In this document: one piece after another, positions 34,817 through 45,360 of the stretch
Numbering within the stretch: position 1 is the first letter of the stretch
How the letters are laid out: the number at the start of each line of letters is the position of its first letter
Assembly: GCF_003473485.1 (NCBI RefSeq)
Contig: NC_053042.1
Location: forward strand, 51,113,762 to 51,177,761
Reading direction: 5' to 3'
Origin: Medicago truncatula
Lineage: Eukaryota > Streptophyta > Magnoliopsida > Fabales > Fabaceae
DNA: 64,000 nt
The notes under the pieces: model-generated
The model's database searches: none
The model's input: the letters and a program-made list of their open reading frames with translations, nothing else
What the model was told of the DNA's origin: nothing
Made by a program: the position numbers and the translations under genes

Positions 34817-36011
34817 ATGGCGCAACAAGCATCCTCCTCATTCATTGGCCTTGACACTGTAGACGACCTTTACTTCTCTATTGTCTTTGATCAAGAAACT
34901 GACCCTGTTTTTGTCTCCGATGACAAGTACGCTGAAGCATTACAGTTCCAAGAAACCTTAATGGCCTCTGCCATCACTTCTCACCAAAACCACTCGTCCT
35001 CTTTCTCCTCTTCACCACCACCATTTTTTCCGTGCGTAGCGTCTTCATCAAAAACTGTCGATGATGAGTTACTGTTCAACGAAACCCTTATGAAGTCACT
35101 CGTCATTTCCCAAAATGCATCCTCATCCACGTCACCTCCATTGCTCTGCGTAGCATCTTCATCAGAGGTAGTTGATGTTGCCGCTGTCGTTAAGACTGAA
35201 CAGGCAAAGGTCTTTACCCAAGAAACAGATGAACCCTCTTCAATCACTGTTTGTGAGATTTGTGCGGAAACAAAAACGACTGATGAAATGTTCAGAAACC
35301 TGAGATGTTATCATTCATTTTGTTCTGAATGTGTTGTCAAACAAGTGGCTACAAAAATCCAAGACAACATAACAAATGTGTCTTGTCCTGGTTTGAACTG
35401 CAAGGGTGTGTTAGAGCTTGAATCTTGCAGGTCATTGCTTCCAAAAGAGTTGATTGATAGGTGGAATGATGCATTGTGTGAGGCTTTTTTTCTTGCTGTT
35501 CCTAAGTTCTATTGTCCCTTTAAGGATTGCTCTGCTATGATGCTGGATGAAAATGAAGATGGACAAGATATTAGGGAATCTGAGTGACCCTTTTGTCATA
35601 GACTGTTTTGTGCAAGGTGTCATGTCACGTGGCATCCTAGGGTTGGTTGTGAGGAGTTTCAAACAATGAATGTGGATGAAAGAGGAAGGGAAGATCTCCT
35701 TGTGAGGGAGCTGGCTAATAAGAAAAAGTGGAAAAGGTGTCCAAGATGTAGATTCTATGTTGAAAAAAATGATGGATGTTTGCATATATCACGTGCAGGT
35801 CAGTTTGTTCTATTCACAAATTCAACTCTTTTCTATTTTAGGAAACAGATCGAACAAAAAATTGATTTTTTTTTTTTTACATTGTGTTTGTTTTTGGTAT
35901 TGTTATCATTTTTGGTGTCACTTTAGTCCTTTAGTTTAACTCTTTTGATTTTTTTTTAATTGAATGAATATTAATGGAAAATGTTAAAGAGTGTCGATAA
36001 AGTTGGTTAAG

Positions 36012-36160
36012 AGAAAAAAATAGAAATATTGTGTTAAAAATGAAAATTTATGAATTCAAGTGTTTGAAAGTTAAAAAATTGTAGTTTCTAAAGCAAAACT
36101 CTTATTTTTGCTTTCATTAACAAGTGCCACAATGACACTTGTTAGCAATACCCCATGTTA
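36012..36160. mobile_element. MITE-like element in the copy D intron
   Basis: The left end has ATGTTAAAGAGTGTC (slightly upstream, ~35978) and the right end GACACTTGTTAGCAA, inverted. The interior AAAGTTAAAAAATTGTAGTT and the TTTTGCTTTCATTAAC region are like those of 41848-42040. A diverged relative of the 'GTTAAC..GTG(C/T)CC' MITEs. The ends are approximate. Confidence 0.4.
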
Positions 36161-36336
36161 ATTGTTAGGTTAATAGTATTTATCTTTGTTAGAACTTAAA
36201 CTCCGAACCGAACCTCCAATTTCTTAACCCTTATCTCAAATTAGTTGAGTTATCAATCCCGTGCTCTTAATTCATATTAGTCTTTTTCGTCTATTACATG
36301 TAAACTTGCTGTCTGTGTGCATGGTGAATTAAACTA

Positions 36337-36399
36337 GCGAAAGTCTTCTTGTAATACATTGCGAAAGTCTTCTTGTAATACATTGCGAAAGTCTTCTTG
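36337..36399 (+). repeat. 24-bp tandem repeat, 2.6 units
   Basis: The unit GCGAAAGTCTTCTTGTAATA+CATT is repeated perfectly twice and then for 15 more bases, in the intron of RBR copy D. The corresponding intron in copy C has one unit only. Confidence 0.9.
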
Positions 36400-37101
36400 A
36401 ATCAAATTATAAGGTTTGTAAAATCATTCTCCTTGTCCAAATTTAGGACATCACCCCCCTTGCACATATACTATTATCGTAGTGGTTTGTGTCTCCAGTG
36501 TGGTGTTATAGAATTCCTTTTTGTTGTGGCATTGGAAGATAGGGTCTTGACATTCATTTGGCAAGAGCTATTTGGATTGGTTCCATTGCATGAACAAGTA
36601 ATCCAAAGATCAGTATCGTTCAACTTTATTAGTTAAAAAAGTCTAGCTTTAAATTATGGTAAGTGTGTTTAACTGTTTAACGTTTTGATTAAAAGGAAAG
36701 ACCATCATGAGTTTTTTAAAGTTAAAGAACCAAATTGACCCTTTTTAAAGTTTTTTTGTTTTGTTGGAGAAGACCCTTTTTAAAGTTAAGAACCAACTTG
36801 AACTTCAAAAATAAGGAGGTTAAAACACCAAAAAGATAATTAAGAAATTGTTTTTAGACTAGAATTAGTGAATAACTGAATAAGGGTGGTGTTTGTTTGC
36901 AGGTGCAAATTTGAGTTTTGCTATGCGTGTGGTGCAGGATGGACATCTTCTCATGGTGGTTGTCAAAGAAATTAGATAGATGCAAGAAGGATGAAAATAT
37001 ATTTCTTGTGGTTGTTTGATATGGATCGGGGAAGTTTGTTACTGTTTAAAGAGACAGATTACAGAATATAAGCAAGTCTGGCTGTCTAGGATCTCTAGTT
37101 T

Positions 37102-37237
37102 TTTTTGTTTGGTCTTGTAGCCTAGTGGTTAGAGCTCACACAATTAAATGTGGAGAAGTGGGGTGTCCGGGGTTCGAACCTCAGCCCCTGCATAAATTAT
37201 GCAATGTCCCTGCCAACTGAGCTAAGCTCACGGGGAC
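37102..37237 (-). mobile_element. tRNA-related SINE, copy b, with perfect target duplication
   Basis: Minus-strand reading: GTCCCCGTGAGCTTAGCTCA (tRNA-like box A), GTTGGCAGGGACATTGCAT, GGTTCGAACCCC (box B), a CCACTTCTCCACATT tail body and a terminal A-tract (T-tract at 37102). It is flanked by perfect 17-bp direct repeats TCTAGGATCTCTAGTTT at 37085-37101 and 37238-37254. The collinear DNA after copy C (around 32945) lacks both the SINE and the second repeat, so this element inserted after the tandem duplication. Confidence 0.92.
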
Positions 37238-37259
37238 TCTAGGATCTCTAGTTTAGTAA

Positions 37260-37790
37260 GATGTTTTGTAAGAAAAATATGTTGCGTGATCCTTTTGAAA
37301 GTGTACTTGCTAAGTTGCTATTGCTTATCGTGAATCATGCTCGTCTAGCTCTATCTTGTGTTTACCAAAATCTTATAATGTGCTTTTACTCAAGAGACAA
37401 GAAAGCAAGAATTCCCTTTTCTCAGACATGCACGATGTACGTCACTTTCTCGTTTACTTGACGGATTTTGTTGTTTACATGAGACTACCAAAAAATTAAC
37501 TCTTTTTGAAGTCTACAGTTGGATTATATGTTGAAAAAATCGGATATTCTCGAATCTTTATTTTGAGGGAGGGGGAGCTATCCACAAGTGTTGCCGGTTC
37601 TTGTGAGAGTGAACTATTGGAGCTGCTCTCAGTCAAAACCTTACGAAGGGAAACTATATGCACCACTAAACTCGAGCATTTTACATGCTACTTGCCTATT
37701 TGCAATGATATTGTTCTACCAAAGGAAATATCACTTCTTAAAGGCACAAGTGAATTGCACCAAATATTCAACTCGTGAGAAAAAGGCAAG
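37260..37790 (+). repeat. Segmental duplicate of the flank downstream of RBR copy C
   Basis: This stretch is collinear with ~32950-33390: both contain ATGTTGC(A/G)TGATCCTTT, TATCGTGAATCATGC, CAAGAGACAAGAAA, GTGAGAGTGAACTATTGG and TTCTACCAAAGGAAATATCA, in the same order. It contains open frames of 60-90 codons, but they are not conserved between the two copies, so I do not call a gene. It marks the unit of tandem duplication as larger than the RBR gene itself. Confidence 0.75.
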
Positions 37791-39045
37791 AGAAGAGAAA
37801 GCAATGAAATGAAAATAGAAGTTATAGATATTAGGGTGGAAGCAGAAGACGATCTAAGTGTGCTTAAACAAACCATTTAACAATAGGCAATTGAGAATAA
37901 ATTAAATAAACAATGAATTGCGTTACACGCTCCGTGGAAAAATAGTCGTGTCTTCTTGTGAAGGATATGCTATTGTCAGAAACATGTTTTGATCAAGATG
38001 ATAGTTAAGTTTACCAACTAAAGTCTAGAAACAACTGCCATGTTCTGCCAAGGGAATCTTATACAGACTTGTCAAATCTAACATGAAATCAAGTACGCCA
38101 AGCAATTAGAAGTGACATGCATATTCATACATTACCAGAAAAAAAGAATCAACAAATCCAGTAAAGCCAAAGCTTGAATTTGTATCTTTCAGATTTCCAT
38201 TTTCAGACCCAGCTAAAGTTCCCAAAACATGTTGAAAGTCGATACCCAACACTAACAACACGTTGACCATTTAACACCAAGATTCAATAGGTTTGTTTCA
38301 AAAGATTCAAGACCGAGTATATTTCCAAACCCACATATAGATTATGCATCAGAAATTACTTGTTCCTATGGCTTTTAAGTGTCTAATTGTATTAACAGTG
38401 GGATATCCCACCCACCGTGTGTTTCGCTACAGCTCCAAATTTTGGAGCTTCAAATTTTTCATGTTTCGCAAGCCTTAGGACGCGATTATTTATGCCACTG
38501 CCCAACCAAACATAGGCTGATTCTTGAGCAAGAGATCAAAATTGAGCTTGCGAATACCCCATTCCCACTAGAACTAACCACCAAAATGATGCTACCCACT
38601 TTTTTTCACTCACTGCCAACTCGTATGTGCAGATGCCTTTGTTATTAAAAGTTACCAGGTTGAGTGGGCTGAAAAAATTGAGAGTCTTCGAATGCATAAT
38701 CAAAATGATTTTACACCATGAGACAGCAGGAAAAGTAATATACTAGAAACTATTTTACCCCGGGTGATATAATTTGTTATTTTTCACCTTCCCATTTTCT
38801 ACCTACTCAACCAGACAGACAGACTAAAATTGTGAAAAAGGAGAACTTGGATAATCAAACCCATTGGCCCAAGTCTGAGAAGTGAGAACCAAACATTAAC
38901 TTTAAAAAACAGTCTAGCAGGGGAATGATTATAAATTCTATCCAACAACCAGCACAACCAGATTTAAAAGAAATTTCACAAAATAACAAGCAATGAGCAA
39001 AGTACAGTAAAGCAATTTTTGGACTAAAAATTAGTCAAGTGGATG
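37791..39045. other. Intergenic stretch
   Basis: No gene or clear repeat recognised between the RBR cluster and the tandem duplication upstream (in plus coordinates) of the OST3-like gene. Confidence 0.4.
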
Positions 39046-39047
39046 CA

Positions 39048-40095
39048 GGCATGCATGACCATGGAAATTAATATGATCCACTATACTAGGCCATATAAGT
39101 GGACAGGTACTTTGACTGTTGAACCAAAATTATAACAGATTTTCTTCAAAATAAAAATGTTTTGACTTGTGATTTCGGAGAAGTAGATTAACTAAAAGAA
39201 AATATATTTGTGACAAAATAAAGCATAAGGACTTTGATTTGATCATCGGTGAAAGAGCATATGAAATATTAACAACTTATAATGCACAGCGAATCACTGT
39301 GCATTATAAATGTTGTAATCCAAGGTAGGTCCAAACTATTTCCTAAATACCTGGTTCTGTCAACTTAATAGAGATCTATGGATGGACTTGTCAAAACCAA
39401 CTCCCTTGAGATTAATGGTTTTATCTCTCACGCACTTGCACAATAATATAAGTCTAGGCATATTCAGTTTTTGGTTTAAAATAAAGTCAAAGGCTTTTCT
39501 TCAACACAATGTATCCCATACCAACGCTATGCATGACCATGGAAGTTATCACAATCTGATATTCCAAGCCATAAAAGTGGACATGTACTTTGACTATCTG
39601 ATATTCAACAAAGTGTTTCCGAAAATAACCACTTTTTGACTGCTGACTTAGGAGAAGTGGATTAACTAAAAGAAAATATATCAATTTCATGATAAAGCAC
39701 AGGGACTTCGATTTGATCATCAGTGAAAGAGCATATCAAATATTTATTTAACAAATAATAATGCACCGTGATACTGCAAGAGACTGATGTCGTAAGCCAA
39801 GGTATGACCATACTATTACCTAAACTTCTAATTTTGTCAAATCTATATTAGAGAAAGCAAAATTAGGATATTCTAAAGTGCAAGTAGTAAACTCCGGTGT
39901 GCTAAGTGGATCAATTTTTTATCAGGATAAGCAAGTTGATAGAGATCTATGGATTTATCAAAACCAACTCCCCTGATTTTCTCATTCATAGCTACACCCT
40001 GCACTTCAAACAATCTGAATCCTAGAGATTAATGGTTGTATCTATATCTCACACACTTGCACAAAAAGACAAGTGTCGGAACGTTCAGTTTTAAG
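39048..40095 (+). repeat. Diverged tandem duplication of a ~500-bp non-coding unit
   Basis: Unit 1 (~39048-39480) and unit 2 (~39527-40095) share, in order: GCATGCATGACCATGGAA, AAGTGGACAGGTACTTTGAC (unit 2: AAGTGGACATGTACTTTGAC), GATTAACTAAAAGAAAATAT, GATTTGATCATC(G/A)GTGAAAGAGC, GATAGAGATCTATGGAT, CAAAACCAACTCCC, and ACTTGCACAA...TTCAGTTTT. The spacing differs by insertions. No ORF is conserved. It lies 3' of the minus-strand OST3-like gene. Confidence 0.8.
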
Positions 40096-40444
40096 GGCAC
40101 ATCTAAGACAGACATAACAATCAACTTAACAGGACAATTCAGACAAGTGAAACGCAAAATGTTCCAGTTACTACTAATCATAAAACATCCAAACAAAATG
40201 CACTCCCCAGATTATAAAACTTTTCCAATACTCAAATTCTAGCTCAAATTTGTGTCATTAACACAAAAGGGCAACGACAAGCTACATATAATCTCTGGCA
40301 AAGTTCTAGCATAACATAACATAAGCTACATATAATCTCTGGCAAAGTTGTTAAATTTAAGGAGGAATGCATAGTTTTACATACCCAAAAATTCTCAAGT
40401 TTCAGAGGAAAGGAAATCAAATAGACCGTGCTATGCCTCAGAAC

Positions 40445-41476
40445 TCAGTTCCAGCTAGAAGGCCAAAACCCATGAATCCCATAACCAGTCTTCCAATTAT
40501 CCAAAAACACAACCTGCTTGACAGCCAGAAAACAAACCAACAGCGCGAAAATCATAACCACCCTCTGCACGGTAACACTCTTGATCTTAACAAGACCATG
40601 AGTCATAAACGCCAAAAGCAAACCCACAAGTGTATACAAGAATCCAACAGTAAAACCCTCAGCACCAAGCTGCATTCCAGATCCCTGATAGAAAAACACA
40701 AGCTTCGAAGGATCGTTACGATCCTGAAGAAACATAGGCATTTTCCTTATAATGTTATGCATTGCACCAGAAACACTAAAAAAGTAAACAAAAACAGAAC
40801 CAGCCAACCAAACCCTAGGATCATGCAACAATGTTTTCCCAGTCAAAAGCTTCTTAACAAAAAACGACAACCAGATCAAAACCACAACAACAATGAGAAT
40901 AATTTTGTTTCTAGACAAAATCGGAGGACGATGAATTGGTCCCACAGAGAGTTTCGTTTTCACTTCCACGAATTCCGCCATAGATTCAGCAAGTCTAGAG
41001 AAATCCCCTTGATCCATATGTTCAGAATCCTTCAACCCATGATTAGGACCCACGAGACGAATATGAGGAAGAGCGTTAACACCGAATTGAGAGAAACTGA
41101 GCTGCGATTCTTTGAATTCGATTTCACAAAAGAAGAGTTTTGAAAGAGATGAAGAGTTAGCGTTGTTGGTAATGAATGAAGAAGCGACGATGGAGAATTC
41201 TTTGTGAAGTTCGGTGAGTTTGAGTTCAGATTTGTCATGAAGTTGAGTAGCGTCGAAGAAGATGAGAAGAGAATAGGGTCGTGGGGTTTTGATGGAAGTT
41301 AAGTAACGAGAGATGGATTGGTCGTTGAGATGGATTATTCCTGAATCGGATCTTGATGAAAGGGAAAGAAGCTCGCTTGTTCGTTCTTCGTTTGATGAAT
41401 TTGCGAAGCAGAGAGAGAAAATCACGATGATGAGAATGCCGAGTGAAATTGGTGAAATGTTGCGATGCGAAGCCAT
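40445..41476 (-). CDS. OST3B: Oligosaccharyltransferase subunit OST3/OST6 family
   Basis: A non-catalytic subunit of the ER oligosaccharyltransferase complex, which transfers the dolichol-linked glycan to Asn in nascent proteins. Intact single exon of 343 residues. A signal peptide is at ~1-26 (SLGILIIVIFSLCFA), a lumenal thioredoxin-like domain at ~30-180 (YSLLIFFDATQLHDKSEL, HKEFSIVASSF, FGVNALPHIRLVGP), then four membrane segments at ~191-210, 222-243, 274-295 and 304-324. The C terminus is GYGIHGFWPSSWN, typical of plant members. The redox CxxC of yeast Ost3/Ost6 is not present; the corresponding site reads DATQLHD. I chose the ATG at 41476, just before the signal peptide. An in-frame ATG at 41527 would add a 17-residue Ser-rich extension and spoil a classical signal peptide. 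Near-certain family assignment; the symbol (3A versus 3B) is less sure. Confidence 0.92.
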   Translation of the reverse strand: MASHRNISPISLGILIIVIFSLCFANSSNEERTSELLSLSSRSDSGIIHLNDQSISRYLTSIKTPRPYSLLIFFDATQLHDKSELKLTELHKEFSIVASSFITNNANSSSLSKLFFCEIEFKESQLSFSQFGVNALPHIRLVGPNHGLKDSEHMDQGDFSRLAESMAEFVEVKTKLSVGPIHRPPILSRNKIILIVVVVLIWLSFFVKKLLTGKTLLHDPRVWLAGSVFVYFFSVSGAMHNIIRKMPMFLQDRNDPSKLVFFYQGSGMQLGAEGFTVGFLYTLVGLLLAFMTHGLVKIKSVTVQRVVMIFALLVCFLAVKQVVFLDNWKTGYGIHGFWPSSWN

Positions 41477-41530
41477 GATTCGTGAAGGGTTTTGTGATTG
41501 GGATGAGGAAGAGAAGAAGGAAGACACAGA

Positions 41531-44500
41531 AATGAATGAGGGAGTGTGGAATTTGGAGAAGACTTTTAGTAAATTCCACTCCAGTCCTTCAAAAACACGT
41601 CATAATTCTCGTTTTACATTATTTTGTCAATTTATATTGAAAAATATTAACCAATGTATTAAAAACTTAAAATATATTATTTTTTATTTAAAAATTTCTC
41701 TTTTATCGTCATTAATCAATGTCTTGGAGTATTTTTTGTTTTTTATGTAAGGGTATCACTTTCATGTTACTTTTATTTTAAATCTTTTATATTTTTTAAT
41801 GTGTATTTTCTATTTACAATAATCATTTCTCCAAAATACATATATGAGAAATGTTAATCAGTGTCCCAGGGACATTAGTTAACGAATTATAAAGGAAAAT
41901 ATTTTTTTTTATTTTAAAGATACACTGTAATCTACTTTTTGAAAGTTAAAACAGTGTTTTTTCAATGCAAAACTTAATTTTTCTTTCTACTTTTAGTTCC
42001 TTAATTTGTGTCTTCGGGACAGTGGTTAACAAGATCCTATATGTATTAACGTGATATTGTCCACTTAATATCTCATTTGATGTTTTAATTGTTTCTAAAA
42101 AATTTATAAGCACATCTATAAACAAAATACAAAAAAGATTGATTGCACCTCAAGAGTTATTATTATTCCATTATATTCTAACATAAACCCTTAGTAAAAG
42201 TGAAATATTCATATGCATCTGTTGTTATTTCATTAATATTCATTATTATTAATATTTTAATTGACTTGTCATCATGATATTTCATAAAGTATATACCATT
42301 AAATTGAGTTTAACGTAAAAAAAAAAAAAAAAAAAAAAAATCATTTATTTCATAAGCTTCCATGTAAAAGAAATTGTACTAATAATGGTGCCATAGGATA
42401 TGACATTAGGAGCAAAACCATTTGAAAGTTCATTTGCATTTCACACAAATTCATTTTCACATAGACCCTTTAACACTATGTATAAATTACTAGTATGTAT
42501 CCCGTTTTGATTTACAATTATAACATATGTGCATCAACAATTATACCTCAATGTTTATATAACGCCTATCCCTCTATCAACCTCAACTCGATGATTATAC
42601 TTATCAACGCATTGGTGTTCATGTCATTTTTGATGTTGGTATCGATGAATACAAATAGTACATGGTTAAAACGGAAAGACGAAAATTGTGTAATAGACAA
42701 AGATTACTAACACCATAATACAGTTCTATAATGAGGTAGTACTTCTACCAGCAAAGGATTAAACTAAACCCAACAACTTTTTTTAATAAGAACTGCACCA
42801 AATATTAAGAAACTAAAAAAAAATCACTAAACCAGTAAACTATCTTAGATAGAGCAACCCGAACATAAAGAAAATATTGTGGCTCGGATGCATCAAAAAC
42901 TAACACATCACCAACAATCAAAGTGCTCTAACACAAAAACTTACACCATGCCAATCTCAAATATTTATCTTCACACTTGCCGTCAAGATATATTTCGTCA
43001 AGATATCTTCACACTTCACCTTCATTTTTTCATTATTTTGTAACCTTAATATACAGAAGCGCTCTCTCTACCTCTCTCTTTCCCAACCGTCGCCGCCAAC
43101 TGCCTCCCCCAACCACCGTCAAGCAAAATAAAGGTAATGTAAACTATTTTCACCTTACTTTTTTTTCTCTAGATCTTTTTGCATGTCTTACTCTAGTTCT
43201 TGATTTGTATCCTCCTGTGAAAGTGTTATAAATTCATTATCTTTTTTGTTAACTTTTTTGTTTATTATACTGTAGGTTTCAAAATTCAATCATTTACATT
43301 GTTTGTTGAATTTTTTTAATGATTTAGTTATCTTAAAATTATAGATTTGCAGTGATGAAAATGGACAAAGTGAGATTTGGCTAGCGCTATTAGAATTGTA
43401 TAAAATAGCCTTTTATGTCCTTGTTTTCATTGAAAAACTACAAATACGCTATATCACACTTTTTCAAGACAATTTCAGTAAATTTCACGTAGACTCCCAC
43501 TATATTATGTTTGTTCCACTCACTATTTTGAGGTTAAAATTAAAACACTAATGTTTGTTGAATTCTTTGTGATTGCTTAATCAATTGAAACTGTTGCAAG
43601 AACAATTTTTTGACTTATTAATTTTTTTTCTACTAATTGTTCCTTTTGGACCATTTTTGCACATACATGATTATAGTTGGCCATACCCTTTTTTTTACAA
43701 TATTCATTCATTATGCCGACAAATATTCAAAGGCTCCAATGACTATGCATGGACTAATGTCTCAACATGTCCAAGGTAATGAACATGTGCTTTAAATATT
43801 TCAATTAGGATTATTATATAAGTATAACCAACTAATTAGTATTTGTTTTGATTGAATGAGTGAGGTGATTGATTTTTTGTTTTGTTCCATCGAAAGTTCA
43901 TATGTGGATTTTAGAAATCCAATTAACCCCAAATGGTCCATAAAATTATGGTATATCAAAGTAATCCTTAAATTTTTTCAACTTAAAGGTAGTTAAGGAT
44001 TAATTAAGCATATACTCTATCTTAATGCAAACTCTATCTTAATGCAAAATTTGACACCATGCATTCTCTATTTCAAGTTCATTCCTAATCATTTTGTTCG
44101 CCGTCTTTTGTTGTAAGGATAGAAGTTTAAGAGCACTCCAAAAGGGATTTAATATATCTATTGTTGTGGGACAGGACCACATAGATAGATTACAATAAAA
44201 ATATAAATAATCACATTTACGCATTTCTCTCTATTTGAATTTCATTCTTAATCATTTTACTGGTTTTGTTAATTCAATTAAGTTTATTATGATTTGTTTG
44301 AAGACATATTCTTAAGAAATAAACATTTATTGTGACAAAATAATTATAACTAAATCTATAGTCAAGTTGAATGCCACACATCACCTAATGTTGGAATATG
44401 AATACGAGGCACTTACCCGCTTTGTTAGACTCTAAAGACATGATTTTAATGCAAACGTTGATATATACAACATAATATTTAGTTAAAAATGTGTATATAT

Positions 44501-45350
44501 ACCTATTAAAAATATATTTTTCAATTACGGGGAGCAGTGGCTGGCATAATTGGATCCTAGCTTGAACTAGCATCCCACATGATACAATCAAGCAATTGTA
44601 CCACGACACCAATTTACAATATCGTATAACTTTTTGATTGTTTTTTATATATATTCCACAAATATTTGACACCCCCAACAAAAAAACTCAAGATCCGCCA
44701 CTGACGGGGAGGCATTGCAACCCATGCACGCCCGACTCCGCCGCCTCTCCCCATTTCTAAGAAGGACGTGAAATTAAAAGGTAACCCAACTAAACCAACT
44801 ACACTAAAAACGATAGAGTGGGCATTGAGCTTTAGAAATGTTAAATCAACACAAAAACTGAAACACACGTGTGATTTGCCAACGTGTTAATATCATGGAA
44901 ATTTTCACAAACAGCTCAAGTGCGTTCTTTCACCATTGTAAGAGTAAATCTAGTGGTTTTGGCGGATCCCTGAAGAACACTATACTCGATGGAGGAATGA
45001 CATGCTCAAATTGTTGTGAACACATAATCCTTTGGGATGTGTGGCATTCAGCTTCCAAAAAATCCCTAAATTAGTGTCGTGAGGAAAGCACAACTTATAT
45101 TTAATTGAGGGAAGCACAATTATATTATATGCAGTACCTCTATTGGGAATTAAGTTCCTTTGAAGATGGTCAATGAGGGTTTCCAAATGTAGTCTAATAA
45201 TACATTGAACCAACCAAGACCTTATAAACAAGGTCAAGGTGAACATTACATAGACTGATGAGTATGAAATCATCGAGGCTCTTGAGGTTCATCAATGTTA
45301 AAGATAGGAATGATGAGGGTCTCATTAAGATCATTAGCAATAGGATCAAT
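41531..45350. other. Long AT-rich intergenic stretch
   Basis: Promoter side of the OST3-like gene, then about 3 kb without a recognisable gene. An A-tract of ~23 lies at 42317-42340. CT-rich DNA at 43050-43130 followed by AAATAAAG/GTAATG could be a leader exon. An open segment at 43640-43777 (HIHDYSWPYPF..., NDYAWTNVSTCPR then GTAATG) could be an exon of an unknown plus-strand gene, but no family is recognised. At 44520-44770 a CACTGACGGG / 'GATCCGCCACTGA' motif resembles a hAT end without a partner. Confidence 0.4.
41848..42040. mobile_element. MITE related to the 'GTTAAC..GTGCCC' family
   Basis: The left end GTTAATCAGTGTCCCAGGGA and right end TTCGGGACAGTGGTTAAC form an imperfect TIR. A ~150-bp AT-rich interior (TTGAAAGTTAAAACAGTG, TTTTAGTTCCTTAATT) is like the other family members listed. 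No ORF. Confidence 0.6.
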
Positions 45351-45360
45351 CTCCATTAGC

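Larger units (their letters stand above)
34817..36975 (+). pseudogene. RBR E3 ubiquitin ligase copy D, stop in the IBR
   Basis: Exon 1 is 34817-35798 and the last exon 36903-36975. The N terminus has two short repeats (KYAEALQFQETLMAS, DELLFNETLMKS). RING1 spans ~146-195 and is complete and in frame (CEICAETKT, RCYHSFCSEC, CPGLNC). The IBR begins YCPFKDC (~233-238), but the next zinc ligand, in ESECPFC, is TGA (35585-35587), ending the protein at 256 residues. Beyond it the frame continues through CHRLFCARCHVTWHP and LLVRELANKKKWKRCP to GCLHI, where two extra bases (CATATATCACGTGCAG versus CATATCACATGCAG) shift the frame just before the splice site. So there are two independent lesions. The truncated product would keep only RING1 and the start of the IBR, and would lack the RING2 catalytic Cys. 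Confidence 0.88.

Noticed and set aside
37506-37812. 90- and 74-codon ORFs downstream of RBR copy D
   Set aside because: The collinear duplicate after copy C does not keep either frame, so coding is not supported.
40367-41143. 258-codon plus-strand ORF
   Set aside because: It is the antisense shadow of the intact OST3/OST6-family CDS; no protein similarity in this frame.
41313-41750. 145-codon plus ORF at the 5' side of the OST3-like gene
   Set aside because: Mostly antisense to the OST3-like N terminus, followed by AT-rich chance codons.
44980-45273. 97-codon minus ORF with HPKGLCVHNN
   Set aside because: Considered as an exon of an unknown gene; no splice context or family match, left unassigned.
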